Shown here in pieces: positions 56,248-64,000 of a stretch of DNA of 64,000 bases (positions are counted from its first letter, which is position 1; each line of letters begins with the position of its first letter). The DNA comes from Piscinibacter sp. HJYY11 (GTDB taxonomy: Bacteria > Pseudomonadota > Gammaproteobacteria > Burkholderiales > Burkholderiaceae_C), in assembly GCF_016735515.1 (NCBI RefSeq), contig NZ_JAERQZ010000002.1, positions 434,001 to 498,000 of the forward strand, written 5' to 3'. The notes beneath the pieces were generated by a model. It was given only the letters and a program-made list of their open reading frames with translations. It was not told the origin of the DNA and ran no database searches. The position numbers and the translations under genes were made by a program.

Positions 56248-57069
56248 TCAGCGCCCCTTGAAGACAGGCTCGCGCTTTTCCACGAATGCCTTGGCGGCCT
56301 CCTTGTGATCTTCTGTCTGTCCGCAGTGGATGTGGTGCGTGGCTTCGAGGTCCAGGCACTCGTCGACCTCGCCCGCCATCGCGCGGTTGAGGTTCTCCTT
56401 CATGTAGCGGTAGGCCACGGCCGGACCCTTGGCGAGGCGGGCGGTGAGCTCGTTGGTGCGTGCGCCCAGGTGCTCGGGCTCGCACACCCAGTTGGCGAGG
56501 CCGAGGCGCAGCGCTTCGTCGGCAGAGATGCGGTCGGAGAGCATGTACAGCTCGCGTGCCTTCGCGGCGCCGATCAGCTGCGTCATGAAGTAGGTGCCGC
56601 CGTAGTCGCCGGCGAAGCCGACCTTTGCGAACGCGGTGGTCATGAAGGCGCTGCTCGACATCAGGCGCAGGTCGCAGGCCATCGCGAGCGACAAGCCCGC
56701 GCCGGCCGCCGCACCGTGCAGCACGGCCACCGTGGGCTTGGGCATCTTGAAGAGGCGGCCCGCCGTCTCGCGCTGGCTGTGGCGCTGCTGGTGGATGGCT
56801 TCGTCGATGGTGCGCTGGCCCACCGTGCCGTCGCCGGCGGCGGCCATGCCCTTCACGTCGCCACCGGCGCAGAAGGCCTTGCCCGCGCCGGTGAGCACGA
56901 CGCAGCGCACCTCGCTGTTGAACTCGGCGGCGACGAGTTGCTGCTGCATGGCCTGCAGCATCGCGCGCGAGAGGGCGTTGCGCGCCTCGGGGCGGTTCAT
57001 CGTCAGCGTGAGCACGCCGGCGTGCAGGGAGGCTTGCAGGTCCGGCGTGCCGGTGTCGAGCGTGGTCAT
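56248..57069 (-). CDS. Crotonase superfamily protein, PaaG-like enoyl-CoA isomerase/hydratase
   Basis: This is a 273-residue crotonase. Oxyanion-hole segments are GKAFCAGGDVKGM and HGAAAGAGLSLAMACDL. Both glutamates of true enoyl-CoA hydratase are absent: the first position is Ser (GLSLA) and the second is Gly (FAKVG). Instead the Asp in VGFAGDYGGT corresponds to the catalytic Asp of PaaG-type isomerases. It is therefore more likely an isomerase of an unsaturated or epoxy acyl-CoA than a hydratase. It lies in an operon with a ligase, an NPD-like reductase and a protein of unknown function. Confidence 0.85.
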   Translation of the reverse strand: MTTLDTGTPDLQASLHAGVLTLTMNRPEARNALSRAMLQAMQQQLVAAEFNSEVRCVVLTGAGKAFCAGGDVKGMAAAGDGTVGQRTIDEAIHQQRHSQRETAGRLFKMPKPTVAVLHGAAAGAGLSLAMACDLRLMSSSAFMTTAFAKVGFAGDYGGTYFMTQLIGAAKARELYMLSDRISADEALRLGLANWVCEPEHLGARTNELTARLAKGPAVAYRYMKENLNRAMAGEVDECLDLEATHHIHCGQTEDHKEAAKAFVEKREPVFKGR

Positions 57070-57099
57070 GGGCTGTCTCCTGTCGTCGTCTGGTTCGTC

Positions 57100-58050
57100 T
57101 TACTTCACGAGGCCGAGTTCGCGGGCGTCTTTTTCATAGTTGGCATACGAGGCCTTGAGCGTGGCGCTGTTGAGGATCATCTCGGCCACCTGCGTGCGCG
57201 TGCCGGCTTGGAAGACCTTGGTGCGGATCCAGCACGACTCGGTGCGTGCACTCTCGCTGAGGGCGATGATGTCGCGCTCGAGGTCATACGATTGACCGAC
57301 GAAGAGCGGCCCCTTGATGAGGCGGATCTGCTGGCCAGCAAAGAGGCCGACCGCGGGCTGCTTGCCCTTGAAGCCCGCGAGCGCCGAGGTGCTGCCGAGC
57401 AGCACGCTGATCATCTCGATGGGGATGATGGCGCGGCCCCAGGGCGACGAGGCGCCACCCTCGGCGGTGTACCAGGGCGAGGGCTCGGTGATGACCTTGA
57501 GCTTCGAGTTGAGCGTGAAGGGGTAGTAGTCGCCCATGTGCTGGTCGAAGCCCATGGCGATGGTTTCCTTCTGCGCGCCCCGCTGGCCGACCTTGAGGTC
57601 GCGGTTGATCACGAGGCCGGTGGCCGGGCGCAGCTTGGCGATGCGTTGCGGGATCTCGTGTTGCGCATCGGGCACGTCGCCGACGGAGGCCGTGCCGGTG
57701 AGCACGGGCGTGCCGTCCTTCTTCTCGGCCCAGATCTTCACGAGCTTCTCGCCGGCCTTCGGTGGCTGCACGAAGGCGCGCACCTCTTCGCCTTCGACGA
57801 CCATGTTCTGGTAGTGCGAGCTGATGCAGCCGGTCTCGAACCAGGCGTTGCCGAAGAGGCTCGCGAGCAGCGGGTCGAACTGGCTGAAGTGCGTGGGGCC
57901 TTCGATGGGGCCGGCCTTCAGGCCCAGGTCCCCGGCGGTCTTGTCGTCGTGGATGGAAAGGTGGCCGCCATAGGTCTGCTCGGCGAGCATCTGGCGGGGT
58001 TGGCGCAAGGGGCCGCAGAGGGCCAGCGGGGTGTCGAAGGGGGCGGTCAT
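57100..58050 (-). CDS. Uncharacterised protein in acyl-CoA operon, possibly hot-dog-like
   Basis: This 316-residue soluble protein has no signal peptide or TM segment. It is first in the minus-strand acyl-CoA operon. The segment FETGCISSHYQNMVVEGEEVRAFVQPP followed by DGTPVLTGTASVGD resembles the strand pattern of MaoC/hot-dog enzymes, and a second half starting near GLVINRDLKVGQRG may be a repeat. It is not enough to name a catalytic residue. Start ATG (MTAPFDTPLALCG) is chosen over an upstream in-frame extension that looks non-coding. Confidence 0.65.
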   Translation of the reverse strand: MTAPFDTPLALCGPLRQPRQMLAEQTYGGHLSIHDDKTAGDLGLKAGPIEGPTHFSQFDPLLASLFGNAWFETGCISSHYQNMVVEGEEVRAFVQPPKAGEKLVKIWAEKKDGTPVLTGTASVGDVPDAQHEIPQRIAKLRPATGLVINRDLKVGQRGAQKETIAMGFDQHMGDYYPFTLNSKLKVITEPSPWYTAEGGASSPWGRAIIPIEMISVLLGSTSALAGFKGKQPAVGLFAGQQIRLIKGPLFVGQSYDLERDIIALSESARTESCWIRTKVFQAGTRTQVAEMILNSATLKASYANYEKDARELGLVK

Positions 58051-58208
58051 GGCGCGTCCTGGCACAACGATGGGAGAGGACAACGAGCATAGGCCCCGCG
58101 CCATGCCAGCACAGTCGCGCGGGTGTCATGCGAGAGGGGCTCCGTTGACGGAAGATGCAGCCCTTGCGCGGCTGCAGGCCGTCCCCCCGCACAAACCCGA
58201 ATCCAAAA

Positions 58209-59027
58209 ATGGAACTGCTCACCACCACACCCCTGCCGGCCCACGGCTGCATCGAAACGCAAGTCGTCGGCAACGTGCTCCTGATCGGCATCAACCGCCC
58301 GGCCAAGCGCAATGGCTGGACGCCCGAGATGTTCCGCCAGCTCGGCGAGGCCTACACGCGGCTCGACGACGACCCGTCGCTGTTCGTCGGTGTGCTGCAT
58401 GCCTTCGGCGACCACTTCACCGCCGGCCTCGACATGCCCGCCGTGCAGTCGCACCTGGAGCGCGGCGAGAAGTTGATCCCCGAAGGCCTGGTCGAGCCGC
58501 ACGACTTCGGCAAGCCCGGCTACCGCCGCCGCACCAAGCCGGTGGTCGCCGCGGTGAAGGGCATCTGCTTCACGGTTGGCATCGAGCTGATGCTGGGCGC
58601 CGACATCGTGGTGGCGGGTGAAGACTGCCGCTTCTGCCAGAAGGAAGTGCAGCGCGGCCTGATGCCGGGCGGTGGCGCGACGCTGCGCATGTCGGAGCGC
58701 GCAGGCCTGGGCAACGCGATGCTGTACCTCTTGACCGGCGACGAGTTCGACACCCCTACCGCCTACCGGCTCAACTTCGTGCAGAAGGTGGTGCCGAATG
58801 CTCAGGTGCTCGATGAAGCGCTCGCGATTGCGCAGCGCATCGCCGCACAGGCGCCACTCGCGGTGACCGCGACGCGCCTCAACGCGATCAAGGCAGTGGA
58901 AGAAGGGCCGGCGGCAGCCGTCGCCGAATTCGCGGCCGTCCAGCGCAAGATCTTCGCCAGCGAAGACTGGGCCGAAGGCGTGCGCTCCTTCGTCGAGAAG
59001 CGCCCCGCGGTGTTCAAGGGCCGCTAG
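58209..59027 (+). CDS. Enoyl-CoA hydratase/isomerase family protein
   Basis: This is a 272-residue crotonase divergent from the acyl-CoA operon. Unlike its neighbour at 56248-57069 it keeps both hydratase glutamates: one in GIELMLGADIV and one in FCQKEVQRGLMPGGGATLR. The oxyanion-hole region is AFGDHFTAGLDMP. It starts at ATG (MELLTTTPLPAHG); a longer frame is open but atypical. It probably hydrates an enoyl-CoA, though the exact substrate is unclear. The stop overlaps that of the convergent ComFB-like gene by 4 nt (CTAG). Confidence 0.88.
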   Translation: MELLTTTPLPAHGCIETQVVGNVLLIGINRPAKRNGWTPEMFRQLGEAYTRLDDDPSLFVGVLHAFGDHFTAGLDMPAVQSHLERGEKLIPEGLVEPHDFGKPGYRRRTKPVVAAVKGICFTVGIELMLGADIVVAGEDCRFCQKEVQRGLMPGGGATLRMSERAGLGNAMLYLLTGDEFDTPTAYRLNFVQKVVPNAQVLDEALAIAQRIAAQAPLAVTATRLNAIKAVEEGPAAAVAEFAAVQRKIFASEDWAEGVRSFVEKRPAVFKGR

Positions 59028-59308
59028 GCGCGCGCCTTCATGGCGCTTCGGGCCTGCACGAATTCGAACGCGTACTTCACCGCCTCGGCGATGGCCACTT
59101 CGTTGTGGGCGCGTTCGTTTTCGGTGAGGTAGAAGACCAGGTCCACGTCGTGGCGGACGTAGCGCGGCGGCAGCCGGTTCAGCGCCACGCAGGCCACGTC
59201 GGCCAGCTGGTCGCGTGGCACCTGGTACTTCGCGGACGAGGCCAGCACGGCCTCGAAGATGATCCGCTCGTAGTGGTTGTGGATCGACTCGAAATCAGCA
59301 GCGCTCAT
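59024..59308 (-). CDS. ComFB-like domain protein
   Basis: This is a 94-residue protein resembling the late competence ComFB family. Its core is HNHYERIIFEAVLASSAKYQVPRDQLADVACVALNRLPPRYVRHDVDL. The family name comes from a Bacillus competence operon and the molecular role is unclear; some cyanobacterial ComFB-like proteins have been linked to c-di-GMP binding. The ATG at 59308 is preferred; a TTG at 59329 would overlap the nadC stop as TTGA. It is downstream of nadC on the same strand and shares 4 nt with the crotonase stop. Confidence 0.7.
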   Translation of the reverse strand: MSAADFESIHNHYERIIFEAVLASSAKYQVPRDQLADVACVALNRLPPRYVRHDVDLVFYLTENERAHNEVAIAEAVKYAFEFVQARSAMKARA

Positions 59309-59325
59309 GATGTCGAGCGCACGAC

Positions 59326-60192
59326 TCAAAGACGTTCGAGCACCCGCATGGAATAGTCGACCGCCTTCACGTCCTTGGTCAAGCGGCCGATGGAGATGCG
59401 GTCGACGCCGGTGGCTGCAATTTCACGAATCTGGCTCAGCTGCACGTTGCCCGAGACTTCGAGCAGCGCGCGGCCCTGGGTGATGGCCACGGCCTCGCGC
59501 ATCAGCGGCTCGGTGAAGTTGTCGAGCAGCACGCTCTGCGCGCCGGCATCGAGGGCCTCGCGCAGTTGATCCAGGTTTTCCACCTCGACCTGGATGTCGA
59601 CGCCCGAGTTCAGCGCCAGCGCGCGGCGCAGCGCCTGGGACACACCGCCGGCCGCGGCGATGTGGTTCTCCTTGATCAGGATGCCGTGCCACAGCGCCAG
59701 GCGCTGGTTCTGGCCGCCGCCCACGCGCACCGCGTACTTCTGCGCCTGGCGCAGGCCGGGGATGGTCTTGCGCGTGTCGAGCACGGCGCAGCCGCGTGGG
59801 TTGGGCGAGGCGCCGGCGATCGCGTCGACATGGCGGCGGGTGATCGTCGCGGTGCCCGAGAGCAGCTGAAGGAAGTTGAGCGCAGGTCGCTCGGCCGAGA
59901 GCAGGGCGCGTGCGTTCGATTCGATGTGGCACACGGTCGTGTCGGGCGACATCAGCGCGCCTTCGTCCACATGCCAGTCGATGCGGGCATCGTTGTCGAG
60001 CGCCTTCACGCATCCGTCGAACCAGTCGCGCCCGCACAGCACCGCTTCTTCGCGCACCAGCACGCGCGCCTTCACCCGCTGCGCGCCGGGCACGAGCATG
60101 GCCGTCCAGTCGTGGCGGCCGATGTCTTCGCTCAGTGCATCGTCGATGTTGCGTTCGCGGGCTTGTTCGAGGGTTTCGTTCTGGTCGTACAT
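59326..60192 (-). CDS. nadC: Nicotinate-nucleotide diphosphorylase (carboxylating)
   Basis: This is a 288-residue quinolinate phosphoribosyltransferase of typical length. Motifs are LNFLQLLSGTATITR, VLDTRKTIPGLRQAQKYAVRVGGGQNQRLAL, KENHIAAAGG and the late VLLDNFTEPLMREAV with SISIGRLT-like ending. It forms NaMN from quinolinate and PRPP. It lies 17 nt downstream of nadA. An extended open frame upstream overlaps nadA and is rejected. Confidence 0.96.
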   Translation of the reverse strand: MYDQNETLEQARERNIDDALSEDIGRHDWTAMLVPGAQRVKARVLVREEAVLCGRDWFDGCVKALDNDARIDWHVDEGALMSPDTTVCHIESNARALLSAERPALNFLQLLSGTATITRRHVDAIAGASPNPRGCAVLDTRKTIPGLRQAQKYAVRVGGGQNQRLALWHGILIKENHIAAAGGVSQALRRALALNSGVDIQVEVENLDQLREALDAGAQSVLLDNFTEPLMREAVAITQGRALLEVSGNVQLSQIREIAATGVDRISIGRLTKDVKAVDYSMRVLERL

Positions 60193-60209
60193 GGCGAAAA
60201 GAGCAGTGT

Positions 60210-61316
60210 TCAGGCTGCGCCGACGTTGGGCACCAAACCCGGCTTCTGGATGGCAGTGGGGTTGCGCTTCACGAAGTCGAGCATGCGATCGATGCAGCCC
60301 AGCGCCTGGGTGCGGATCGGCTCCTCGACGTGGATTTCGCCCACGCCGTTTTCCAGGCAGGCGACCACGCCTTGCAGGGCGTTCATCGCCATCCAAGGGC
60401 AGTGCGCGCAGCTCTTGCACGTCGCGCTGTTGCCGGCCGTCGGGGCTTCGATCAGCGTTTTGCCCGGCGCGAGCTGGCGCATGCGGTGGAGGATGCCGTT
60501 GTCGGTGGCGACGATGTAGGCGGGTGCGTTGCCTTGCACCACCGCGTTGAGCAACTGTGAGGTGGAGCCCACCACGTCGGCCTGCTTCACCACGCTTTCG
60601 GGCGACTCAGGGTGCACCAGCACCATCGCGCCGGGATGCTGCGACTTGAGCAGGTCGAGCTCGAGGCCCTTGAACTCGTCGTGCACGATGCAGGCGCCGT
60701 TCCACATCAGCATGTCGGCATGCGTCTGCTGCTGGATGTAGCGGCCGAGGTGGCGGTCGGGTGCCCACAGGATCTTCTCGCCCTGGTCTTTCAGGTGCTT
60801 CACGATGGCGAGCGCACAGGAGCTCGTGACCATCCAGTCGGCGCGGGCCTTCACCGCCGCGCTGGTGTTGGCGTAGACGACGACCTTGCGGTCGGGGTGC
60901 GCATCGCAGAAGCGGGCGAAGTCATCGGCGGGGCAGCCGAGGTCGAGCGAACAGGTGGCATCCAGATCGGGCATCAGCACGCGCTTCTCGGGGCTGAGGA
61001 TCTTGGCGCTCTCGCCCATGAAACGCACGCCGGCAACGACAAGTGTCTTGGCGGCATGGTCGCGGCCGAAGCGGGCCATCTCGAGCGAATCGGACACGAT
61101 GCCGCCCGTCTCGAGCGCGAGATCCTGCAGGTCGCCATCGACGTAGTAATGCGCGACGAGCACGGCGTTGTGCCTGGCGAGCAGCGCCTTCGCGCGCTCT
61201 TTCCAGCTCTGGCGCTGATCAGGGGTGAGGGGCTCGGGGACTTTGGCCCAGGCTTGGGCGGTGCAGCTGGCGCCAGTGGCGTCTTGCCGCGTGTAGTCGA
61301 ACAGCACTTGGCTCAT
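60210..61316 (-). CDS. nadA: Quinolinate synthase A
   Basis: This is a 368-residue 4Fe-4S enzyme condensing iminoaspartate and DHAP. Conserved elements are [42 protein letters not shown], the cluster cysteines in CSLDLGCP, the MVTSSCAL region and [13 protein letters not shown]. It works with NadB, encoded 8 kb away on the other strand. The gene leads the nadA-nadC unit. A terminator-like hairpin (61387-61417) just upstream belongs to a different short transcript. Confidence 0.97.
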   Translation of the reverse strand: MSQVLFDYTRQDATGASCTAQAWAKVPEPLTPDQRQSWKERAKALLARHNAVLVAHYYVDGDLQDLALETGGIVSDSLEMARFGRDHAAKTLVVAGVRFMGESAKILSPEKRVLMPDLDATCSLDLGCPADDFARFCDAHPDRKVVVYANTSAAVKARADWMVTSSCALAIVKHLKDQGEKILWAPDRHLGRYIQQQTHADMLMWNGACIVHDEFKGLELDLLKSQHPGAMVLVHPESPESVVKQADVVGSTSQLLNAVVQGNAPAYIVATDNGILHRMRQLAPGKTLIEAPTAGNSATCKSCAHCPWMAMNALQGVVACLENGVGEIHVEEPIRTQALGCIDRMLDFVKRNPTAIQKPGLVPNVGAA

Positions 61317-61386
61317 GGCTGGGTGTGAGGTGATCCGTGACCGGCACGGGGTCGGTCATGGTAGCCCAGCAAGGAAACCAGCAAAG

Positions 61387-61417
61387 AAAAGGGTGCGGGC
61401 CTTGCGGACCGCACCCA
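61387..61417 (-). terminator. Intrinsic terminator upstream of nadA
   Basis: On the minus strand GGGTGCGG and CCGCACCC pair around a 14-nt loop and are followed by TTTTCTTTG. It lies 14 nt beyond the stop of the 19-codon candidate ORF and 70 nt before the nadA ATG, so nadA must have its own promoter between. Confidence 0.75.
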
Positions 61418-61430
61418 AAGGGACGACAGC

Positions 61431-61490
61431 TCAGAAAACACGATCAGCGGTTGAAGCGCTGATGGGATCTAGTTTTGCACGGTCGTACAT
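61431..61490 (-). CDS. Candidate 19-codon small ORF upstream of nadA
   Basis: ATG at 61490 opens a 19-codon frame (MYDRAKLDPISASTADRVF). GAGG lies 6 nt upstream, and a terminator begins 14 nt after its stop. A 7-bp hairpin, ATCAGCG/CGCTGAT, lies inside the frame. The 320-nt gap between nadA and the Roadblock gene has no larger gene. It may encode a small protein or be a small RNA with a coincidental frame. No family is recognised. Confidence 0.4.
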   Translation of the reverse strand: MYDRAKLDPISASTADRVF

Positions 61491-61556
61491 ATATCGCCTC
61501 AGGATTTGCCCCAGGACAGCCTCTGCCGCGTGAAATCGGCCGGATTTTCGGTGAGT

Positions 61557-61576
61557 TTTTGCGCAGTCGTGCAAAA
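61557..61576. repeat. Near-perfect inverted repeat, possible operator
   Basis: TTTTGCGC and GTGCAAAA are related by inversion (7 of 8 positions) around AGTC. It lies about 70 nt upstream of the 19-codon ORF and about 60 nt downstream of the Roadblock gene stop. It might be an operator for the short transcript. Confidence 0.4.
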
Positions 61577-61592
61577 GACGGCGACCGGCGGG

Positions 61593-61619
61593 CAAAGAAA
61601 AGCGCCACGAGTGGCGCTG
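61593..61619 (-). terminator. Intrinsic terminator after Roadblock copy 2
   Basis: On the minus strand AGCGCCAC and GTGGCGCT form a stem with a 2-nt overlap loop, followed by TTTTCTTTG, about 18 nt past the stop at 61637. Confidence 0.82.
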
Positions 61620-61636
61620 TGTGCGGGGGCCTTGGA

Positions 61637-62920
61637 TCAACCGAGGCTTTGCTCGGCTTCCATCAGCTTGTATCGCGCGAGGGCGAGGTTGGTGCGCTGC
61701 TTGTCGAGCACGGCGAACAGGAAGAGCCCCTTGTGCCGCGTGGCGTGGCGCATGACGTGGTGGCGCGGGCCGGCGCTCGTCATCACCTCGTCGATCTCGG
61801 TCGTGAGGCCGAGCTGGCGGGCTACGTGCTGGTGGGTGCGCAGCAGTTGCGCACTGGCGGCGGCTGCGAGGTCGAGATCGACCGGCTGGCCTGGCTGCTC
61901 CTGCTTGGCGAGGACGAGGCCGGAGCTGGCATCGACCACCGCGCAGGCAAAGAGTCCGTCAAGGGCCGACAGCACCTCCAGGGCACGCTCGGCGAGTGCG
62001 GGGTCGAGCAGCGGGCGGCGCGGCAGGGGGACCGTGGCCTCGTAGGCCGTGGCGGAAACGGGCAGCGAGACCTTGGCGCCTTCCACGCCCGGGGCGGGGC
62101 TGGACAGGTCGGCCACCTTGATCTGGAAGCCGTCGAGCCCGGGAGCCAGCGCAGGAGGCGGCCCCCACACGGGCTCCTTCTTGACGCGGTTCCACATGCC
62201 CAGCAGCGAGTTCCACACGGCCGACGCGCTCGTCAGCGCTTCGTTGAGCACCTGTACCTTGAGCCGCGCAGGCCACTCGATCATGCCGATCTTGTTGGCG
62301 ATCCACACGGCGTTGGGCGGCAGCATGAAGAGCAGGGTGGGGCAGCGCCAGTTGGCGTGCCGCACGGCGGCCTGCAGGGTGTCGAGCATCTCGTCGATCG
62401 CATGCGGCTGCATGGCGCCGACGATGACGGCCGTCATGTGGCTGCGCTCCATCAGCGCAAGCGGCACGGCCGCATTCGCGGTGCCGGGGGCGCGCACGTC
62501 GGCGTGGTAGATGCGCAGCATGTCCTCGTTGCGGCGCTCGAGCGTGGTGCGCTCGATCATCGCCAGTGTGCGCAGCGTGCCCTGCTCGCGCAGGTGCAGG
62601 CGCTCGATAGGGCGGCCGCTCGCATCCGACAGCGCCTTGATCACCGCGCTCGCCCACACCGCCGTGGGGTCGTAGAGCGCGATCAGCCGCGTGGCCGTCT
62701 CGAGGTCGGCGCGGGTGGCGGTGAAGTGATCGCGGATCGCCTGCGCAGGCGATCCCGAGACGACCAGGTCGCGCTGGTGGCTGTCGACCATCTGGCCGCG
62801 GTCATTGACCTCGGTGGCCACGCTCTCCAGGATGGCGGTGGCGGCAAAGCCCTGGTCCGAATCTCCAGATGCGGACTGGCCGCGAATGGTGCGCAAGTCA
62901 CCGAAGAGCGAGCTGAGCAT
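61637..62920 (-). CDS. Roadblock/LC7 domain protein with unknown N-terminal domain (copy 2)
   Basis: This 427-residue cytosolic protein is a paralogue of the one at 50450-51724. The N-terminal region shares RDLVVSGSPAQAIRDHF, ASGRPIERLHLREQG and HMTAVIVGAM-type segments with the first copy. The middle (about 235-290) is a Pro-rich linker. The C-terminal Roadblock-like domain runs from LSALDGLFACAVVDASSGLVLA to LFAVLDKQRTNLALARYKLMEAE. Both end in a KxxxNLxLARxx helix. Function unknown. The start ATG is at 62920 and no ribosome site stands out. It is followed by its own terminator. Confidence 0.7.
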   Translation of the reverse strand: MLSSLFGDLRTIRGQSASGDSDQGFAATAILESVATEVNDRGQMVDSHQRDLVVSGSPAQAIRDHFTATRADLETATRLIALYDPTAVWASAVIKALSDASGRPIERLHLREQGTLRTLAMIERTTLERRNEDMLRIYHADVRAPGTANAAVPLALMERSHMTAVIVGAMQPHAIDEMLDTLQAAVRHANWRCPTLLFMLPPNAVWIANKIGMIEWPARLKVQVLNEALTSASAVWNSLLGMWNRVKKEPVWGPPPALAPGLDGFQIKVADLSSPAPGVEGAKVSLPVSATAYEATVPLPRRPLLDPALAERALEVLSALDGLFACAVVDASSGLVLAKQEQPGQPVDLDLAAAASAQLLRTHQHVARQLGLTTEIDEVMTSAGPRHHVMRHATRHKGLFLFAVLDKQRTNLALARYKLMEAEQSLG

Positions 62921-63009
62921 GTCTTGTACTCCCGTACATCCGCGCCGTGGGCGGCGCTGTTGACTCGGGAGTCTAGGCCCCTGCCGTCTTCACGACATCC
63001 CATGGTTTG

Positions 63010-63022
63010 CAACCATTGGTTG
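63010..63022. repeat. 13-bp palindrome, possible regulator site
   Basis: CAACCA-T-TGGTTG is a perfect palindrome in the 179-nt gap between the AraC-type gene and Roadblock copy 2, about 90 nt upstream of the latter. It could bind a regulator, but no experimental or family link supports that. Confidence 0.35.
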
Positions 63023-63099
63023 AAAAGGGGCATTCGTTTGAGGGGGGCCGGCCCGCAGGAGCGGTCAGCGCGCGCTCGCAAGTCGCGGCAACCGGCAGT

Positions 63100-63945
63100 T
63101 CAGCTGAAGAACACGCTCGGTGGCGCCCCCACCGAGCGCCTGACCATCGCGGTGAAGGCGCTGGGGCTTGCATAGCCGAGTTCGGTCGCGATCACCGACA
63201 TCGGCACCTTGCGTGCGGCCATCGTCAGCGCCTTGGCCAGCAGCACCTGCTGGCGCCACTGCAGGAAGGTCGTGCCCAGCTCGCTGCGGAAGAGCCGCGC
63301 CACCGTTCGCGCGCTGGCGCCGGTCTCGGCGGCGCAGGTCTCGAGCGTGCTCCAGCGCGTGGGGTCGTCGAGCACCGATTCGCACAAGACACGCAGGCGC
63401 TTGTCCTGCGGCAGGTCCACGCCGATGGGCACCTGCTGCGCGCGGCGCAGCTCGTCGAGCACGAGGGCGATCAGGTGCTGCTCGCGCGGCCCGGGCCGCT
63501 GGCCGGGAACGATGGCGCCGGGCTCGGTGCCCAGGTGCATCACGAGCTCGCGCAGCAGGCTCGAGACCTCGATCACGCGGCAGTGGCGCCAGGGCGAATC
63601 GGCCGGGGGGCTGAGCTCCGGGCCGACGTGCCTGTCGTCCTGATAGAGGTAGAGCGTGCGGATCTCGGCGTCTTCGACCACGTTGACCATGTGCTCCACG
63701 TTTTGCGGGATCCACACCGCGCGCGACGGCGGCACGATGTAGGTGCTGCGCGTGGCCGTCATGCGGATCACGCCCGTCACCGAGAACGCGAGCTGCCCCC
63801 AGGGGTGGTGGTGCGGATCGATGTGGGTGTCGGCCGCCAAGCGACGCATCTTGGCGCGCACCGGGTAGTCGGCCGTTGGCGCATAACGCTTCGGGTCGAC
63901 GGGCGGCACGCTGGTGCGGCGGCGAGGTGCAGGCGAACGGGTCAT
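63100..63945 (-). CDS. AraC family transcriptional regulator with cupin-type sensor
   Basis: This is a 281-residue regulator. An N-terminal cupin-like AraC-binding domain (IDPHHHPWGQLAFSVTGVIRM to IPQNVEHMV) precedes a C-terminal pair of HTH motifs: TLETCAAETGASARTVARLFRSELGTTFLQWRQQ and MSVIATELGYASPSAFTAMVRRSVGAPPS. The HHH segment could bind a metal or ligand. The ligand and target genes are unknown. It starts about 55 nt from the window end, so the neighbour upstream may be its target. Confidence 0.92.
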   Translation of the reverse strand: MTRSPAPRRRTSVPPVDPKRYAPTADYPVRAKMRRLAADTHIDPHHHPWGQLAFSVTGVIRMTATRSTYIVPPSRAVWIPQNVEHMVNVVEDAEIRTLYLYQDDRHVGPELSPPADSPWRHCRVIEVSSLLRELVMHLGTEPGAIVPGQRPGPREQHLIALVLDELRRAQQVPIGVDLPQDKRLRVLCESVLDDPTRWSTLETCAAETGASARTVARLFRSELGTTFLQWRQQVLLAKALTMAARKVPMSVIATELGYASPSAFTAMVRRSVGAPPSVFFS

Positions 63946-64000
63946 GTCCGTTTCTCGATAGAAGTTGACGAACTATCGTAACTCTGTCGTTCACCCGGCG
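63946..64000. other. Promoter-side region of the AraC-type gene, cut by window edge
   Basis: About 55 nt with TTGACG near 63966 and an ACTATCGTAACT-like stretch. It may hold a divergent promoter for a gene outside the window. Too little sequence to judge. Confidence 0.25.

Noticed and set aside
53908..58092. A very long open frame on the plus strand opposite the acyl-CoA operon
   Set aside because: It is antisense to four genes with clear families and shows the His/Arg/Ala-rich character expected of the complementary strand of GC-rich codons. No motif supports it.

Overview
This 64 kb window is a gene-dense, GC-rich piece of chromosome from a betaproteobacterium, most likely order Burkholderiales (Rhizobacter/Piscinibacter/Methylibium-like lineages would fit; this is inferred from protein character and gene order, not from a database search). 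Supporting signs are the trxA-rho-rpmE2 order, a betaproteobacterial-type 4.5S RNA near dnaX, the dnaX-ybaB-recR block, gloB/mltD/rnhA next to each other, and quinolinate-route NAD genes. I see no insertion sequence, prophage, CRISPR array, rRNA or tRNA. Composition looks uniform, so the window reads as core chromosome with a few lineage-specific genes.

Layout. 1-3.4 kb: the end of phoB, phoR, and a convergent ArnT-like membrane glycosyltransferase. 3.4-5.7 kb: rpmE2, rho and trxA, all on the minus strand. 5.75-11.5 kb: an AddB-like nuclease and AddA-like helicase-nuclease pair. 11.6-15.9 kb: two tandem kinase-HDOD proteins, the first a degenerate pseudokinase and the second with an intact kinase plus a C-terminal GAF-like domain. 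16-18.2 kb: a periplasmic ABC binding protein and three small overlapping ORFs. 18.2-22.4 kb: 4.5S RNA, a divergent PurM-like protein, then dnaX-ybaB-recR. 22.4-26 kb: mltD, gloB, a methyltransferase-like gene and rnhA. 26-30.5 kb: an RND efflux adaptor and pump. 30.5-33 kb: mobA, moaA and an NlpC/P60 peptidase. 33-36 kb: an acuI-like reductase with prpE. 36-38.8 kb: a PIN-PhoH protein, a Bcp peroxiredoxin and an Mth938-like protein. 38.9-42.9 kb: alaA, hom and thrC. 42.9-47.8 kb: mobB-moeA-moaD, a DapA-family aldolase, a lipoprotein hydrolase, moaE and crcB. 47.8-53.6 kb: clpB, a Roadblock/LC7 protein and nadB. 53.6-59 kb: a minus-strand acyl-CoA operon (oxidoreductase, ligase, crotonase, unknown gene) and a separate crotonase. 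59-61.3 kb: a ComFB-like protein, nadC and nadA. 61.6-64 kb: a second Roadblock/LC7 protein and an AraC-type regulator.

Functional themes. Molybdenum cofactor synthesis is spread over three loci (mobA-moaA, mobB-moeA-moaD, moaE). All three de novo NAD genes (nadB, nadC, nadA) lie within 10 kb. Replication and repair genes (dnaX, recR, ybaB, rnhA, the AddAB-like pair) are well represented.

The best candidates for undescribed biology are the pseudokinase-HDOD/kinase-HDOD-GAF pair, the two paralogous proteins with an unknown N-terminal region joined to a Roadblock domain, a leader with a terminator hairpin and a 28-codon ORF just upstream of the PIN-PhoH gene, a 19-codon ORF with its own ribosome site and terminator upstream of nadA, and the PurM-like paralogue beside the 4.5S RNA gene. 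Several convergent gene pairs end within 5 nt of each other or overlap by 4 nt.
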